A DNA stretch of 22,144 nt, from positions 1-22,144 of the forward strand of contig CAYINU010000021.1 in assembly GCA_964364855.1 (NCBI GenBank). Reading direction: 5' to 3'. The notes under the pieces were generated by a model. That model ran no database searches and had not been told where the DNA came from. It was given only the letters and a program-made list of their open reading frames with translations. Both the position numbers and the translations under genes were made by a program. Positions 14,711-20,195 of this stretch are shown here, in pieces. Source of the DNA: CAYINU01 sp964364855 (GTDB lineage: Bacteria; Margulisbacteria; Marinamargulisbacteria; CAYINU01). Numbering within the stretch: position 1 is the stretch's first letter; every line of letters begins with the position of its first letter.

Positions 14711-14750
14711 TTTACCATACTTAAAAAAAGGCGTACACTTATTAAGTATG
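14711..14750 (+). promoter_or_regulatory. Promoter-like element and 9-bp inverted repeat over the start of the AAA ATPase gene
   Basis: TTTACC (14711-14716) and TACACT (14734-14739) are 17 bp apart, each 4/6 to consensus. They would place transcription start at about 14746-14748, on the ATG itself. CATACTTAA (14716-14724) and TTAAGTATG (14742-14750) form a perfect 9-bp inverted repeat whose right arm includes the start codon. This fits an autoregulatory operator or a leaderless message; both are inferences. Confidence 0.4.
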
Positions 14751-15932
14751 CTAAAGCGATTATTGGAGGGCTCGCCGAATCACAGCTTTTTTCTGTTTGG
14801 CGCCCGTGGGACGGGAAAATCCACGTGGCTGCAGGAAGTCTATTCGAAACAACCCCATCTTTATATCGACCTATTGGATCCGGATGTAGAAGAGCGCCTG
14901 GCAAAAAATCCCGCATCCCTTCTCCACCAGATCGAAAGGCTGGACGATCAGACCGCCTGGGTAATCATCGATGAAGTTCAAAAACTTCCCAAACTGTTGG
15001 ACATTGTTCAAATCGGCATTGAAAAATATCGCAAAAAATTCGCGTTGACGGGATCCTCTGCACGAAAGCTCAAACGGGGAGCGGCCAACCTCCTGGCAGG
15101 CCGGGCTTTCATTTTTCACCTTTTTCCCATGACCTACCTCGAACTAGGGGAGCAATTTGACTTGCATGCGGGTTTGCAAAATGGCAGTCTTCCGAGTCTT
15201 TTTAATCTAGAAAACACACAAGATCGGCATCGGTATCTTCGGAGTTACACGCAAACCTATTTAAAAGAAGAAATCACCGCTGAACAAGTGATCCGAAAAT
15301 TGGATCCTTTCCGTCTTTTTTTGGAAATCGCAGCCCAGCAAAATGGAGAAATACTCAATTACACCAATATTGCCCAAGACGTGGGCGTGAGTTCATTAAC
15401 GATCCAATCTTATTTTCAGATCTTAGAAGATACCTTGATGGGCTTTTTCCTCTACCCTTATCATGCCTCTATCCGTAAACGCCAACGCACCAATCCCAAG
15501 TTTTACTTTTTCGATCTGGGAGTCAAGCGCAGTTTGGACGGCACCGTTTCTGTCCCATTGACGGAAAATTCCTGCGGATTTGGCAAAGCCTTTGAACACT
15601 TTGTGATCGCAGAAGCAATACGGTTAAACAGTTATTTCGAAAAAGAATACCGCTTTAGTTACCTTCGCACCAAAGATGATGCTGAAATCGATCTGATTGT
15701 AGAGCGACCCGGAAAACCCTTAGCATTGATTGAAATCAAATCCGCAAAGGCGGTTGATGAACGGGATATTCGCGCTCTTCGTGCGTTCAAAAAGGACATG
15801 CCTCAACAAACAGAGGCTTACTGTTTCTCCAGAGACCCCATTGCCAAAACCATCGATTCCATTTCCCTTTTACACTGGCAAGAAGGGTTCAAAGCAATGG
15901 GCCTGACTCCGCTGCCAACCGCCGCTGCATGA
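14748..15932 (+). CDS. AAA_14/DUF4143 family ATPase
   Basis: Predicted ATP-binding protein of the widespread AAA_14 plus DUF4143 family (394 aa from this start). The reading frame is open further upstream into bioB. I chose the ATG at 14748 because MLKRLLEGSPNHSFFLFGARGTGKS is the normal N-terminus for the family and the longer frame would overlap bioB. Walker A is GARGTGKS (18-25), Walker B is WVIIDEVQK (D75, E76), and LTGSSARKLKRG is the following sensor-type block. The middle contains a winged-helix-like part (NYTNIAQDVGVSSLTIQSYF). The C-terminal region (GKAFEHFVIAEAI, then DDAEIDLIVERPGKPLALIEIKS) has the E...D...E-x-K spacing of the PD-(D/E)XK nuclease fold. Physiological roles in the family are mostly unproven. 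The 3' end overlaps the convergent response regulator by 44 bp. Confidence 0.9.
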   Translation: MLKRLLEGSPNHSFFLFGARGTGKSTWLQEVYSKQPHLYIDLLDPDVEERLAKNPASLLHQIERLDDQTAWVIIDEVQKLPKLLDIVQIGIEKYRKKFALTGSSARKLKRGAANLLAGRAFIFHLFPMTYLELGEQFDLHAGLQNGSLPSLFNLENTQDRHRYLRSYTQTYLKEEITAEQVIRKLDPFRLFLEIAAQQNGEILNYTNIAQDVGVSSLTIQSYFQILEDTLMGFFLYPYHASIRKRQRTNPKFYFFDLGVKRSLDGTVSVPLTENSCGFGKAFEHFVIAEAIRLNSYFEKEYRFSYLRTKDDAEIDLIVERPGKPLALIEIKSAKAVDERDIRALRAFKKDMPQQTEAYCFSRDPIAKTIDSISLLHWQEGFKAMGLTPLPTAAA

Positions 15933-16320
15933 TCTGATTGATCACCGCCATGATTTGGTCTTTACCCACCGGCTTTCCCAAAAAGCGTTCTACTCCCGCT
16001 TGTATAATGGACTTGATCAAATTCTGGTCCGAACGTCCGCTAATGACCACAATGGCCGGCCGCAGTGTCCCGGAAAATGGCGCCTCCAACAATGCCCGAA
16101 TGCCATACAATCCATAGCCATCCGGTAGCCCCAAATCCATGATAATAACATCCATGGGATGAGCCAGAAGCTGCGCTTTTGCTTCGACAATCGATTTGGC
16201 CGTAAAGGCCTGGCATCCCAACAAAGGCAAGAGCGCCGACCAAAGCTCAATCAAATCTATATCGTCTTCGACAATCAGGATTTGGGGCCGCCGAACCACT
16301 TGTAAATCCGGAGTTGACAT
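15889..16320 (-). CDS. Stand-alone response regulator receiver protein (CheY-like)
   Basis: A 143-residue protein that is essentially one receiver domain with no output domain. It shows acidic pocket residues D19/D20 (ILIVEDDIDLIELW), the phosphorylatable aspartate D62 in VIIMDLGLPDG, the switch serine S94 (IVVISGRSD) and the invariant lysine K116 (FLGKP). No partner histidine kinase is in the window, so the signalling route is unknown. It would act by protein-protein contact as CheY/Spo0F types do. The ATG at 16320 has no Shine-Dalgarno. Instead a -10-like TACAAT (16328-16333, minus strand) sits so near that the message may be leaderless. The gene converges on, and overlaps, the DUF4143 ATPase by 44 bp and is divergent from tRNA-Arg. 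Confidence 0.92.
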   Translation of the reverse strand: MSTPDLQVVRRPQILIVEDDIDLIELWSALLPLLGCQAFTAKSIVEAKAQLLAHPMDVIIMDLGLPDGYGLYGIRALLEAPFSGTLRPAIVVISGRSDQNLIKSIIQAGVERFLGKPVGKDQIMAVINQIMQRRLAAESGPLL

Positions 16321-16327
16321 CGACGTT

Positions 16328-16355
16328 ATTGTACAAGACCCAAGAACAGGTGCAA
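16328..16355 (-). promoter_or_regulatory. Candidate promoter of the response regulator gene
   Basis: On the minus strand, TTGCAC (16350-16355) and TACAAT (16328-16333) are separated by 16 bp. The predicted start of transcription falls at about 16320-16321, on or one base from the ATG. The -10 element is a good match (5/6); the -35 is weak (3/6). Confidence 0.35.
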
Positions 16356-16401
16356 GCCCCTCTCATTTTTCGCATCCGTTTTCTTTGTTTAGGGATTGTC
16401 T

Positions 16402-16407
16402 TATACT
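16402..16407 (+). promoter_or_regulatory. Candidate -10 element of the tRNA-Arg gene
   Basis: TATACT ends 10 bp before the tRNA 5' end, a plausible position for the -10 box of a tRNA promoter. The corresponding -35 region (around 16379-16384) is a poor match, so support rests on the -10 only. Confidence 0.3.
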
Positions 16408-16417
16408 GTGGGTCCAG

Positions 16418-16491
16418 GCGCCTGTAGCTCATTTGGATAGAGCATCTGACTTCGGATCAGAGGGTAGGGAGTTCGAATCTCTCCAGGCGCA
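16418..16491 (+). tRNA. tRNA-Arg (anticodon UCG)
   Basis: A full cloverleaf can be folded by hand. The acceptor stem is GCGCCTG (16418-16424) with CAGGCGC (16484-16490) and discriminator A at 16491. The D arm is GCTC/GAGC. The anticodon stem TCTGA/TCAGA encloses the loop CTTCGGA, whose positions 34-36 are TCG (16452-16454). The variable loop has five bases. The T arm is GGGAG/CTCTC around TTCGAAT. CCA is not encoded. The anticodon UCG reads CGA and probably other CGN arginine codons. Confidence 0.95.
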
Positions 16492-16700
16492 TTTGTATGG
16501 GGCTCGCGTCGCCCCCTCGAACTGGCAAAGCCAGATTCGAGCCTCCCCCTCTCCGGCCCCTTGGGCCTTGCCTCTCTTCGTTCGGAGATGTCTCTCTCAC
16601 TCAGCTCAGGGCTATCTGTACTCCGCGCTCACTGCATCCTCCCTACTCGGTCGGCGTTCGCTTGGTTCCGAAATCTTCGATTTCTCACTCTCCAGGCGCA
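16479..16700. repeat. Direct repeat of the tRNA-Arg 3' end (13 bp, two copies)
   Basis: CTCTCCAGGCGCA at 16479-16491 (the 3' end of tRNA-Arg including the discriminator) recurs exactly at 16688-16700. The second copy is preceded by TTCGATT, a near match to the T-loop TTCGAAT, five bases further away. Duplication of a tRNA 3' end downstream of the gene is how integrase attachment sites are left behind, so the second copy may be an att site or scar. No integrase gene is in the window. Confidence 0.6.
16516..16541 (+). repeat. Hairpin CTCGAACTGGC / GCCAG-A-TTCGAG
   Basis: CTCGAA plus CTGGC pairs with GCCAG plus TTCGAG across an AAA loop, with a single bulged A at 16535: 11 base pairs in total. 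It lies 25 bp after tRNA-Arg. There is no T-run behind it, so it is not a standard Rho-independent terminator; it may be a processing or stability hairpin or a REP-like repeat. Confidence 0.55.
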
Positions 16701-16804
16701 ATTTCGCGAGATCGGCTATTTTCGCTTCAGTCATTTATAACGCTCCGCTAAAGCTCCGCTCCTCGATAAACTCCTTTCGCGAGAAATAGCCGCTGTCGCG
16801 AAAT
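16701..16804. repeat. 21-bp imperfect inverted repeat next to the duplicated tRNA end
   Basis: The arm at 16701-16721 begins ATTTCGCGA and ends CGGCTATTT. The arm at 16784-16804 is its reverse complement at 19 of 21 positions (two mismatches in the centre). The arms enclose 62 bp containing the GCTCCGCT direct repeats. The left arm begins at the base after the duplicated tRNA end at 16688-16700, which suggests one structure, such as the end of an integrated element. Confidence 0.65.
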
Positions 16805-16872
16805 CCAATCATCTGCAATTTGATTTCAAACTGAACCACGTAGCAGACTTGGGCGTTCTTCCCAAAGAACCC

Positions 16873-18276
16873 TCAATAAATCGTGTCTTCAAGATTCCCG
16901 TATCGACCGTAACATTGGCGGCCGTCGGAATCGACATGCTGTTTCAGGATCGGGCTCATCTTTTTTCTCTTAAACAATCTGTCGCAATTTGGGCAGCGAT
17001 AAACATAGGTCGGCCCTGAGGAAAATCTGCTTTGTCGAACGAGGCCTGTTAAAAATGGTCCGGGATTCGACGCCGATCGAGATATAGGCGGAGCCGAGAT
17101 CGGTCCGACAGCGGAAATTTCAACTCGATATTTTGGCTGGTATGGCAGCTGTGTTAGTTCGACATTTTGAATTTCATTGATTGTAAATGCTTTCGGGTGT
17201 CCCGCCTCGCGCTCATGTCCGTAGAAAAGCACCTTTCCCGCACGGCTCTGCCTGAACGAAAGCGGTTCGATCGTACGCGTCCTTCCGTGATAAGTTAGCC
17301 TAACGCAAACTCTGTTGGAGGCCGCAAATTGAATTTTCTGGATCGTGCCAAAGAAAGCCGGTTTCGAGCGGTCTATCTTCGGAATCCATTCCGTTTCGCC
17401 TGCCGAAGGCGATTTGTAGACAGGTATCGTTTCGGAAGGCGACTTGCCGGTGAGCCAATCGAAAAACGGTCTCAGCTCAGCCCAAAAGACTTCTGGCTCT
17501 GGGAGCATTTGGAGTTGGTGCTCGAGCATGTTTTTCCATTCGGCATAAAGCTCTTCTTTTTTTGTATGCGCATCGATGATTTGGAAGGTCGGAACTTCGA
17601 TTTTTTTGAATTCGCATTTTCTTCCGAGTGTTTTTAAGAGCGTTGGCTTGTCCGGCAGAAGATCACGGTGCCGATAAAGGTGGATTACATCATACAGATC
17701 ACGGGGGCGCAAACGCTCGGCAAGCGCCCTGATTTTCTCCGCGAATAATTCCTCATAAGCATAGCTTGCGATCTTGAAAGCCGAACTCTCTTTGTCCGAA
17801 TAAGGATGTACCACGTCCCTCTCTATCGGTTGAAGCACCAAGATTTCATCGGAGGAAAAATCCAATTTAATTTTCGGAATGGATCCCGCACGCGAAAGAG
17901 GCCCCACATAGCCGATTTTCCCTTCAAACGAGTTTTTTCCTTTTGGGTTTATGTCGATTTTCACCGAGTCTTCCGGAACTTGAATCCCGCTTGCCTGATA
18001 AACCCATTTACCTGCCTTTTTCAGAACATCGGATAGGCTTTCTAGCGTAACAGGACTATTTGCGGTCAGGGTAAAATCGAGGTCCTCGGAAAAGCGATAG
18101 GTCTCGAAATAACATTTTTTGAGGCAGGTACCACCTTTGAAAATCCAGTGCGCGGTTTCTGGCTTTGTTGCACGAATCCCGGCAAGAAGCCAGCCGAGCA
18201 CATAGTCTTTTTCGATGATGTCGGGCCTAAGTCCCGCAATTTGGGCAAATTCCAAAATTTCTTGCTTTGCAATCAT
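16873..18276 (-). CDS. AbiEii-type nucleotidyltransferase toxin with C-terminal WYL-like and zinc-finger extension
   Basis: Toxin half of an AbiE-like (type IV) toxin-antitoxin/abortive infection unit. AbiEii proteins are polymerase-beta-fold nucleotidyltransferases. Conserved pieces are EKDY (22-25), FKGGT followed by LKK (46-54), RFSEDLDF (61-68, catalytic D65 and D67), EELFAEKIRAL (175-185) and RPRDLYDV (190-197). A typical AbiEii core would end near residue 275. This protein runs to 467 aa. Residues about 315-400 resemble a WYL domain (RTRTIEPLSFR, GKVLFYGHERE, FTINEIQNVEL), and the end forms a C2HC zinc finger (CPNC 428-431, H447, C455). The ATG overlaps the antitoxin stop by four bases. 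The fusion is unusual; the WYL-like assignment is tentative and the nucleotidyltransferase assignment firm. Confidence 0.88.
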   Translation of the reverse strand: MIAKQEILEFAQIAGLRPDIIEKDYVLGWLLAGIRATKPETAHWIFKGGTCLKKCYFETYRFSEDLDFTLTANSPVTLESLSDVLKKAGKWVYQASGIQVPEDSVKIDINPKGKNSFEGKIGYVGPLSRAGSIPKIKLDFSSDEILVLQPIERDVVHPYSDKESSAFKIASYAYEELFAEKIRALAERLRPRDLYDVIHLYRHRDLLPDKPTLLKTLGRKCEFKKIEVPTFQIIDAHTKKEELYAEWKNMLEHQLQMLPEPEVFWAELRPFFDWLTGKSPSETIPVYKSPSAGETEWIPKIDRSKPAFFGTIQKIQFAASNRVCVRLTYHGRTRTIEPLSFRQSRAGKVLFYGHEREAGHPKAFTINEIQNVELTQLPYQPKYRVEISAVGPISAPPISRSASNPGPFLTGLVRQSRFSSGPTYVYRCPNCDRLFKRKKMSPILKQHVDSDGRQCYGRYGNLEDTIY

Positions 18277-19088
18277 TTTCCGTCTAACTCAAATCCTTCC
18301 GGAACCCAAAGTCTCCACCGCGTAATAAGTCTTACGCAACTGAGATTGGGATCGATTTTTGCGTTTCCAGCCGAGAGGTTGACTTTGCATGCGTCGATGA
18401 GGTCAGTTTTTTCGGAAAACTTTTTCTCCAAAATAAATCCGAGACGCTTAAAAATCGCGCCGTTCTTCATTTGCACAGAGTGGCCAAGAAGTTTTTTGTC
18501 ATCGGCATATTCCGATTTGAAGTAAGCGTAAAGCATGTCTGTAACCGGCCGAATGCCTCCGCCGATAGTGGGGTCATCAAGCATATCTACGATGGTTTTT
18601 GTCGGATCGGAGACACTCACTTTTACGTTGCCTCGCCAAACATTTTGTGTTCCGAAAAAGCGATCTTTCGTGATTGTTCTCAGCACAAAGCGAATATCCT
18701 TGAATGTTTGCTCTTTTTTTCGCGGTTGTTTTGTCGTCATTACTGAAATTGAATTATAAATTTGTTCGGTAAAGTCCCAATACTCGGCGGCGCTCCACCC
18801 ACCGATGTAACAGGGGGCAAATATTTGGCTCGCCACGATCCAGGGATCTTCTATTGGTACTTCGTTAGTACTGGCTTCAAGCGGTACTGATATGTATGCA
18901 CCGCGCTTGATCCGGGTAACCCACCCATTTTGAAGCCATCGGGCTAGAAGCATGGATGCTCTGTTCGAACTTATGTTCAATATTTTTGAAACTACGACCG
19001 GAGTAATAACCCCGGTGCTTTCCCGCAATATTTTGGAAAGTCGTTCTCGAGAAACTTTTCCGAGGCCGGATATTTGTGTTCTGCTCAT
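18273..19088 (-). CDS. AbiEi-type antitoxin / transcriptional regulator
   Basis: Cognate antitoxin, 271 aa. The N-terminal winged helix-turn-helix (about 12-65: LSKILRESTGVITPVVVSKI, then LARWLQNGWVTRIKRGAYI) is the AbiEi DNA-binding domain. It is followed by the AbiEi core with the typical block DPWIVASQIFAPCYIGGWSAAEYW. AbiEi proteins repress their own promoter and neutralise AbiEii. The start ATG overlaps the stop of a small upstream gene (ATGA at 19085-19088) and its stop overlaps the toxin start (18273-18276), giving a tightly coupled three-gene operon. Antitoxin before toxin is the standard AbiE order. Confidence 0.9.
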   Translation of the reverse strand: MSRTQISGLGKVSRERLSKILRESTGVITPVVVSKILNISSNRASMLLARWLQNGWVTRIKRGAYISVPLEASTNEVPIEDPWIVASQIFAPCYIGGWSAAEYWDFTEQIYNSISVMTTKQPRKKEQTFKDIRFVLRTITKDRFFGTQNVWRGNVKVSVSDPTKTIVDMLDDPTIGGGIRPVTDMLYAYFKSEYADDKKLLGHSVQMKNGAIFKRLGFILEKKFSEKTDLIDACKVNLSAGNAKIDPNLSCVRLITRWRLWVPEGFELDGK

Positions 19089-19237
19089 TTTTCTCGCCTA
19101 TGGCAACCCGACTCGTTCATCAGTTCGGCGTTGTATCGAAAGTCGAAAGCAATCTCAGGTTCGATCCATAAGTCCATCGCCTGTTTAAAAAATGATTCGT
19201 ACATTTCTTTTAGCTCAATCTTAGCCTGTGTTTGCAT
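19085..19237 (-). CDS. Small protein leading the AbiE-like operon, 50 aa (54 aa from an alternative start)
   Basis: A short open frame directly upstream of abiEi. Translation from ATG 19237 gives a 50-residue acidic/amphipathic protein starting MQTQAKIELKEMYESFFKQA and ending NESGCHRREK. Its TGA overlaps the antitoxin ATG (ATGA), the same coupling as between antitoxin and toxin, which argues that it is translated. An in-frame ATG at 19249 would add four residues but overlaps the -10 box of the only good promoter, so 19237 is preferred. I do not recognise the protein. It contains one cysteine and one histidine near the end and no HTH. It may be a third component, an antitoxin accessory, or only a leader peptide that couples translation. 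Confidence 0.55.
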   Translation of the reverse strand: MQTQAKIELKEMYESFFKQAMDLWIEPEIAFDFRYNAELMNESGCHRREK

Positions 19238-19247
19238 AAGTATATTC

Positions 19248-19276
19248 ATTATGCCAATAAATACAATTTAAGTCAA
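19248..19276 (-). promoter_or_regulatory. Sigma-70 promoter of the AbiE-like operon
   Basis: On the minus strand, TTGACT (19271-19276) and CATAAT (19248-19253) are exactly 17 bp apart, each matching consensus at 5 of 6 positions. Predicted transcription start is about 19241-19242, only four or five bases before the ATG at 19237, so the message would be nearly leaderless. This is the best promoter match in the window. Confidence 0.65.
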
Positions 19277-19286
19277 TTATTTCATA

Positions 19287-19292
19287 TATAAT
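19287..19292 (+). promoter_or_regulatory. Perfect TATAAT on the plus strand before the 23-bp palindrome
   Basis: A consensus -10 box (19287-19292) whose expected start point (about 19299) falls inside the palindrome at 19295-19317. No good -35 lies 16-18 bp upstream. No gene begins close behind it; the next plus-strand gene is the B12-binding protein at 19410, which it could serve with a leader of about 110 nt. Confidence 0.3.
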
Positions 19293-19294
19293 GT

Positions 19295-19317
19295 ACTATC
19301 CGGAAATTCCGGATAGT
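19295..19317. promoter_or_regulatory. 23-bp perfect palindrome, probable operator
   Basis: Half-sites ACTATCCGGAA and TTCCGGATAGT are exact reverse complements around one central base. The inner TATCC...GGATA layout recalls operators of HipB/Xre-type antitoxin repressors (TATCC-N8-GGATA), here with nine bases between. It lies upstream of the AbiE-like promoter (centre about 65 bp before its start point) and directly over the possible plus-strand start point. Which regulator binds is unknown. Confidence 0.6.
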
Positions 19318-19409
19318 TCAAAAAGAGGCCGCCCGAGAATCACGCAAAGCCTGATAACCACTCCGCCGACACTGCTGCGATTTCTCCCAATCATTGATAA
19401 ACTGAGCGC

Positions 19410-20195
19410 ATGCGTCGGTTGATAATAGGTCTTGTTTTTTGTGTGTTTGCCGTCGCGCCGGTGGCGGCCGAACGGGTGGTATCGCTGTCTCCCGCTACAA
19501 CGGAAATTGTTGCTGCTCTGGGTGGAAATCTGGTCGGGGTTACCACGGCATGTGACTATCCGCTTACCGTAAAATCTCTACCCCAAGTTGGTGACTTTGT
19601 AGGGCCTAGGCTCGAAGATATCGTGGCCGTCCGCCCTAGCCTGATCGTGGGGATCGGCAACCCGAACACCCCGGCGGCGATCAAACTCAAGACACTGGGT
19701 GTACCGACCCTGCTATTCGAAAGCCCCCATACGATTGCGGAAGTGTATGCCCTGATCACCAAAATCGGTACTGCGTTAAATCGACCAGAAAAGGCCCAGC
19801 GTTTGGTCCAACAGCTCCGCGATCAAATTGCCGCTGTGCGTCCGTTGCGATCAAAGCCCAGCGTTGTGGTCGTGTTATGGACATCGCCGTTGGTGGTAGC
19901 GGGACCGCAGACATTTGTGGCTGATGTGATCCGTGCGGCAGGCGGAAATCCGATCGTTGGCGGGACTTTGGACTATCCGAAATTGAGCCGGGAAAGTCTC
20001 ATGGCACTTCAGCCCGACATCATTGTTTTAGGCGATAGGCAGCTCAAAGGCGACGTTTGGCGCTGGAAACTCCGATCCAAAACCGGCATGGCTACCCGCA
20101 TTGTCGATACCGTGACTCCCGATCTCTTCTTGCGGCCCGGACCCCGCCTGGGCCAAGGCGCGACGGAACTGTCAAAATGGTTTCGCCCACAATGA
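19410..20195 (+). CDS. btuF: Periplasmic B12-type binding protein (BtuF-like)
   Basis: Substrate-binding component of an ABC importer for vitamin B12 or a related cobamide/metal chelate, 261 aa. An N-terminal Sec signal (MRRLIIGLVFCVFAVAPVAA, cleaved before ERVVS) without a lipobox cysteine predicts a soluble periplasmic protein. The helical-backbone receptor family pattern is clear: RVVSLSPATTEIVAALG, LVGVTTACDYP, VGDFVGPRLEDIVAVRPSLIVG and LQPDIIVLGD. The segment around ACDYP is typical of cobalamin-binding members, but siderophore or haem receptors share the fold, so the substrate is probable rather than proven. The stop overlaps the permease start by four bases. The 90 bp upstream show no cobalamin riboswitch that I can recognise. 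Confidence 0.88.
   Translation: MRRLIIGLVFCVFAVAPVAAERVVSLSPATTEIVAALGGNLVGVTTACDYPLTVKSLPQVGDFVGPRLEDIVAVRPSLIVGIGNPNTPAAIKLKTLGVPTLLFESPHTIAEVYALITKIGTALNRPEKAQRLVQQLRDQIAAVRPLRSKPSVVVVLWTSPLVVAGPQTFVADVIRAAGGNPIVGGTLDYPKLSRESLMALQPDIIVLGDRQLKGDVWRWKLRSKTGMATRIVDTVTPDLFLRPGPRLGQGATELSKWFRPQ

Larger units (their letters stand above)
16492..16872. other. Gene-free 380-bp stretch between tRNA-Arg and the AbiE-like operon
   Basis: No credible coding sequence: open frames here lack start signals and run through the tRNA or the repeats. It contains a strong hairpin (16516-16541), the duplicated tRNA 3' end (16688-16700), a 21-bp inverted repeat (16701-16804) and a short direct repeat, GCTCCGCT, at 16742-16749 and 16753-16760. 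It reads as an integration or recombination scar rather than a promoter region. Confidence 0.55.

Noticed and set aside
14610..14747. Longer N-terminus for the DUF4143 ATPase starting inside bioB
   Set aside because: The extra 46 residues overlap bioB, lack family similarity, and the ATG at 14748 gives the normal family N-terminus.
16196..16789. Open frame of 197 codons on the plus strand running across the response regulator start, tRNA-Arg and the repeats
   Set aside because: It overlaps a clear receiver gene on the other strand and a well-folded tRNA, has no ribosome binding site, and its product is low-complexity serine/arginine-rich.
16701..16804. Integron attC site
   Set aside because: The inverted repeat lacks the GTTRRRY/RYYYAAC core triplets, and there is no cassette structure or integron integrase.
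20057..20191. Upstream start for the BtuC-like permease within the binding-protein gene
   Set aside because: The first 45 residues would be arginine-rich and unlike any FecCD permease; the ATGA overlap at 20192 is the usual arrangement.
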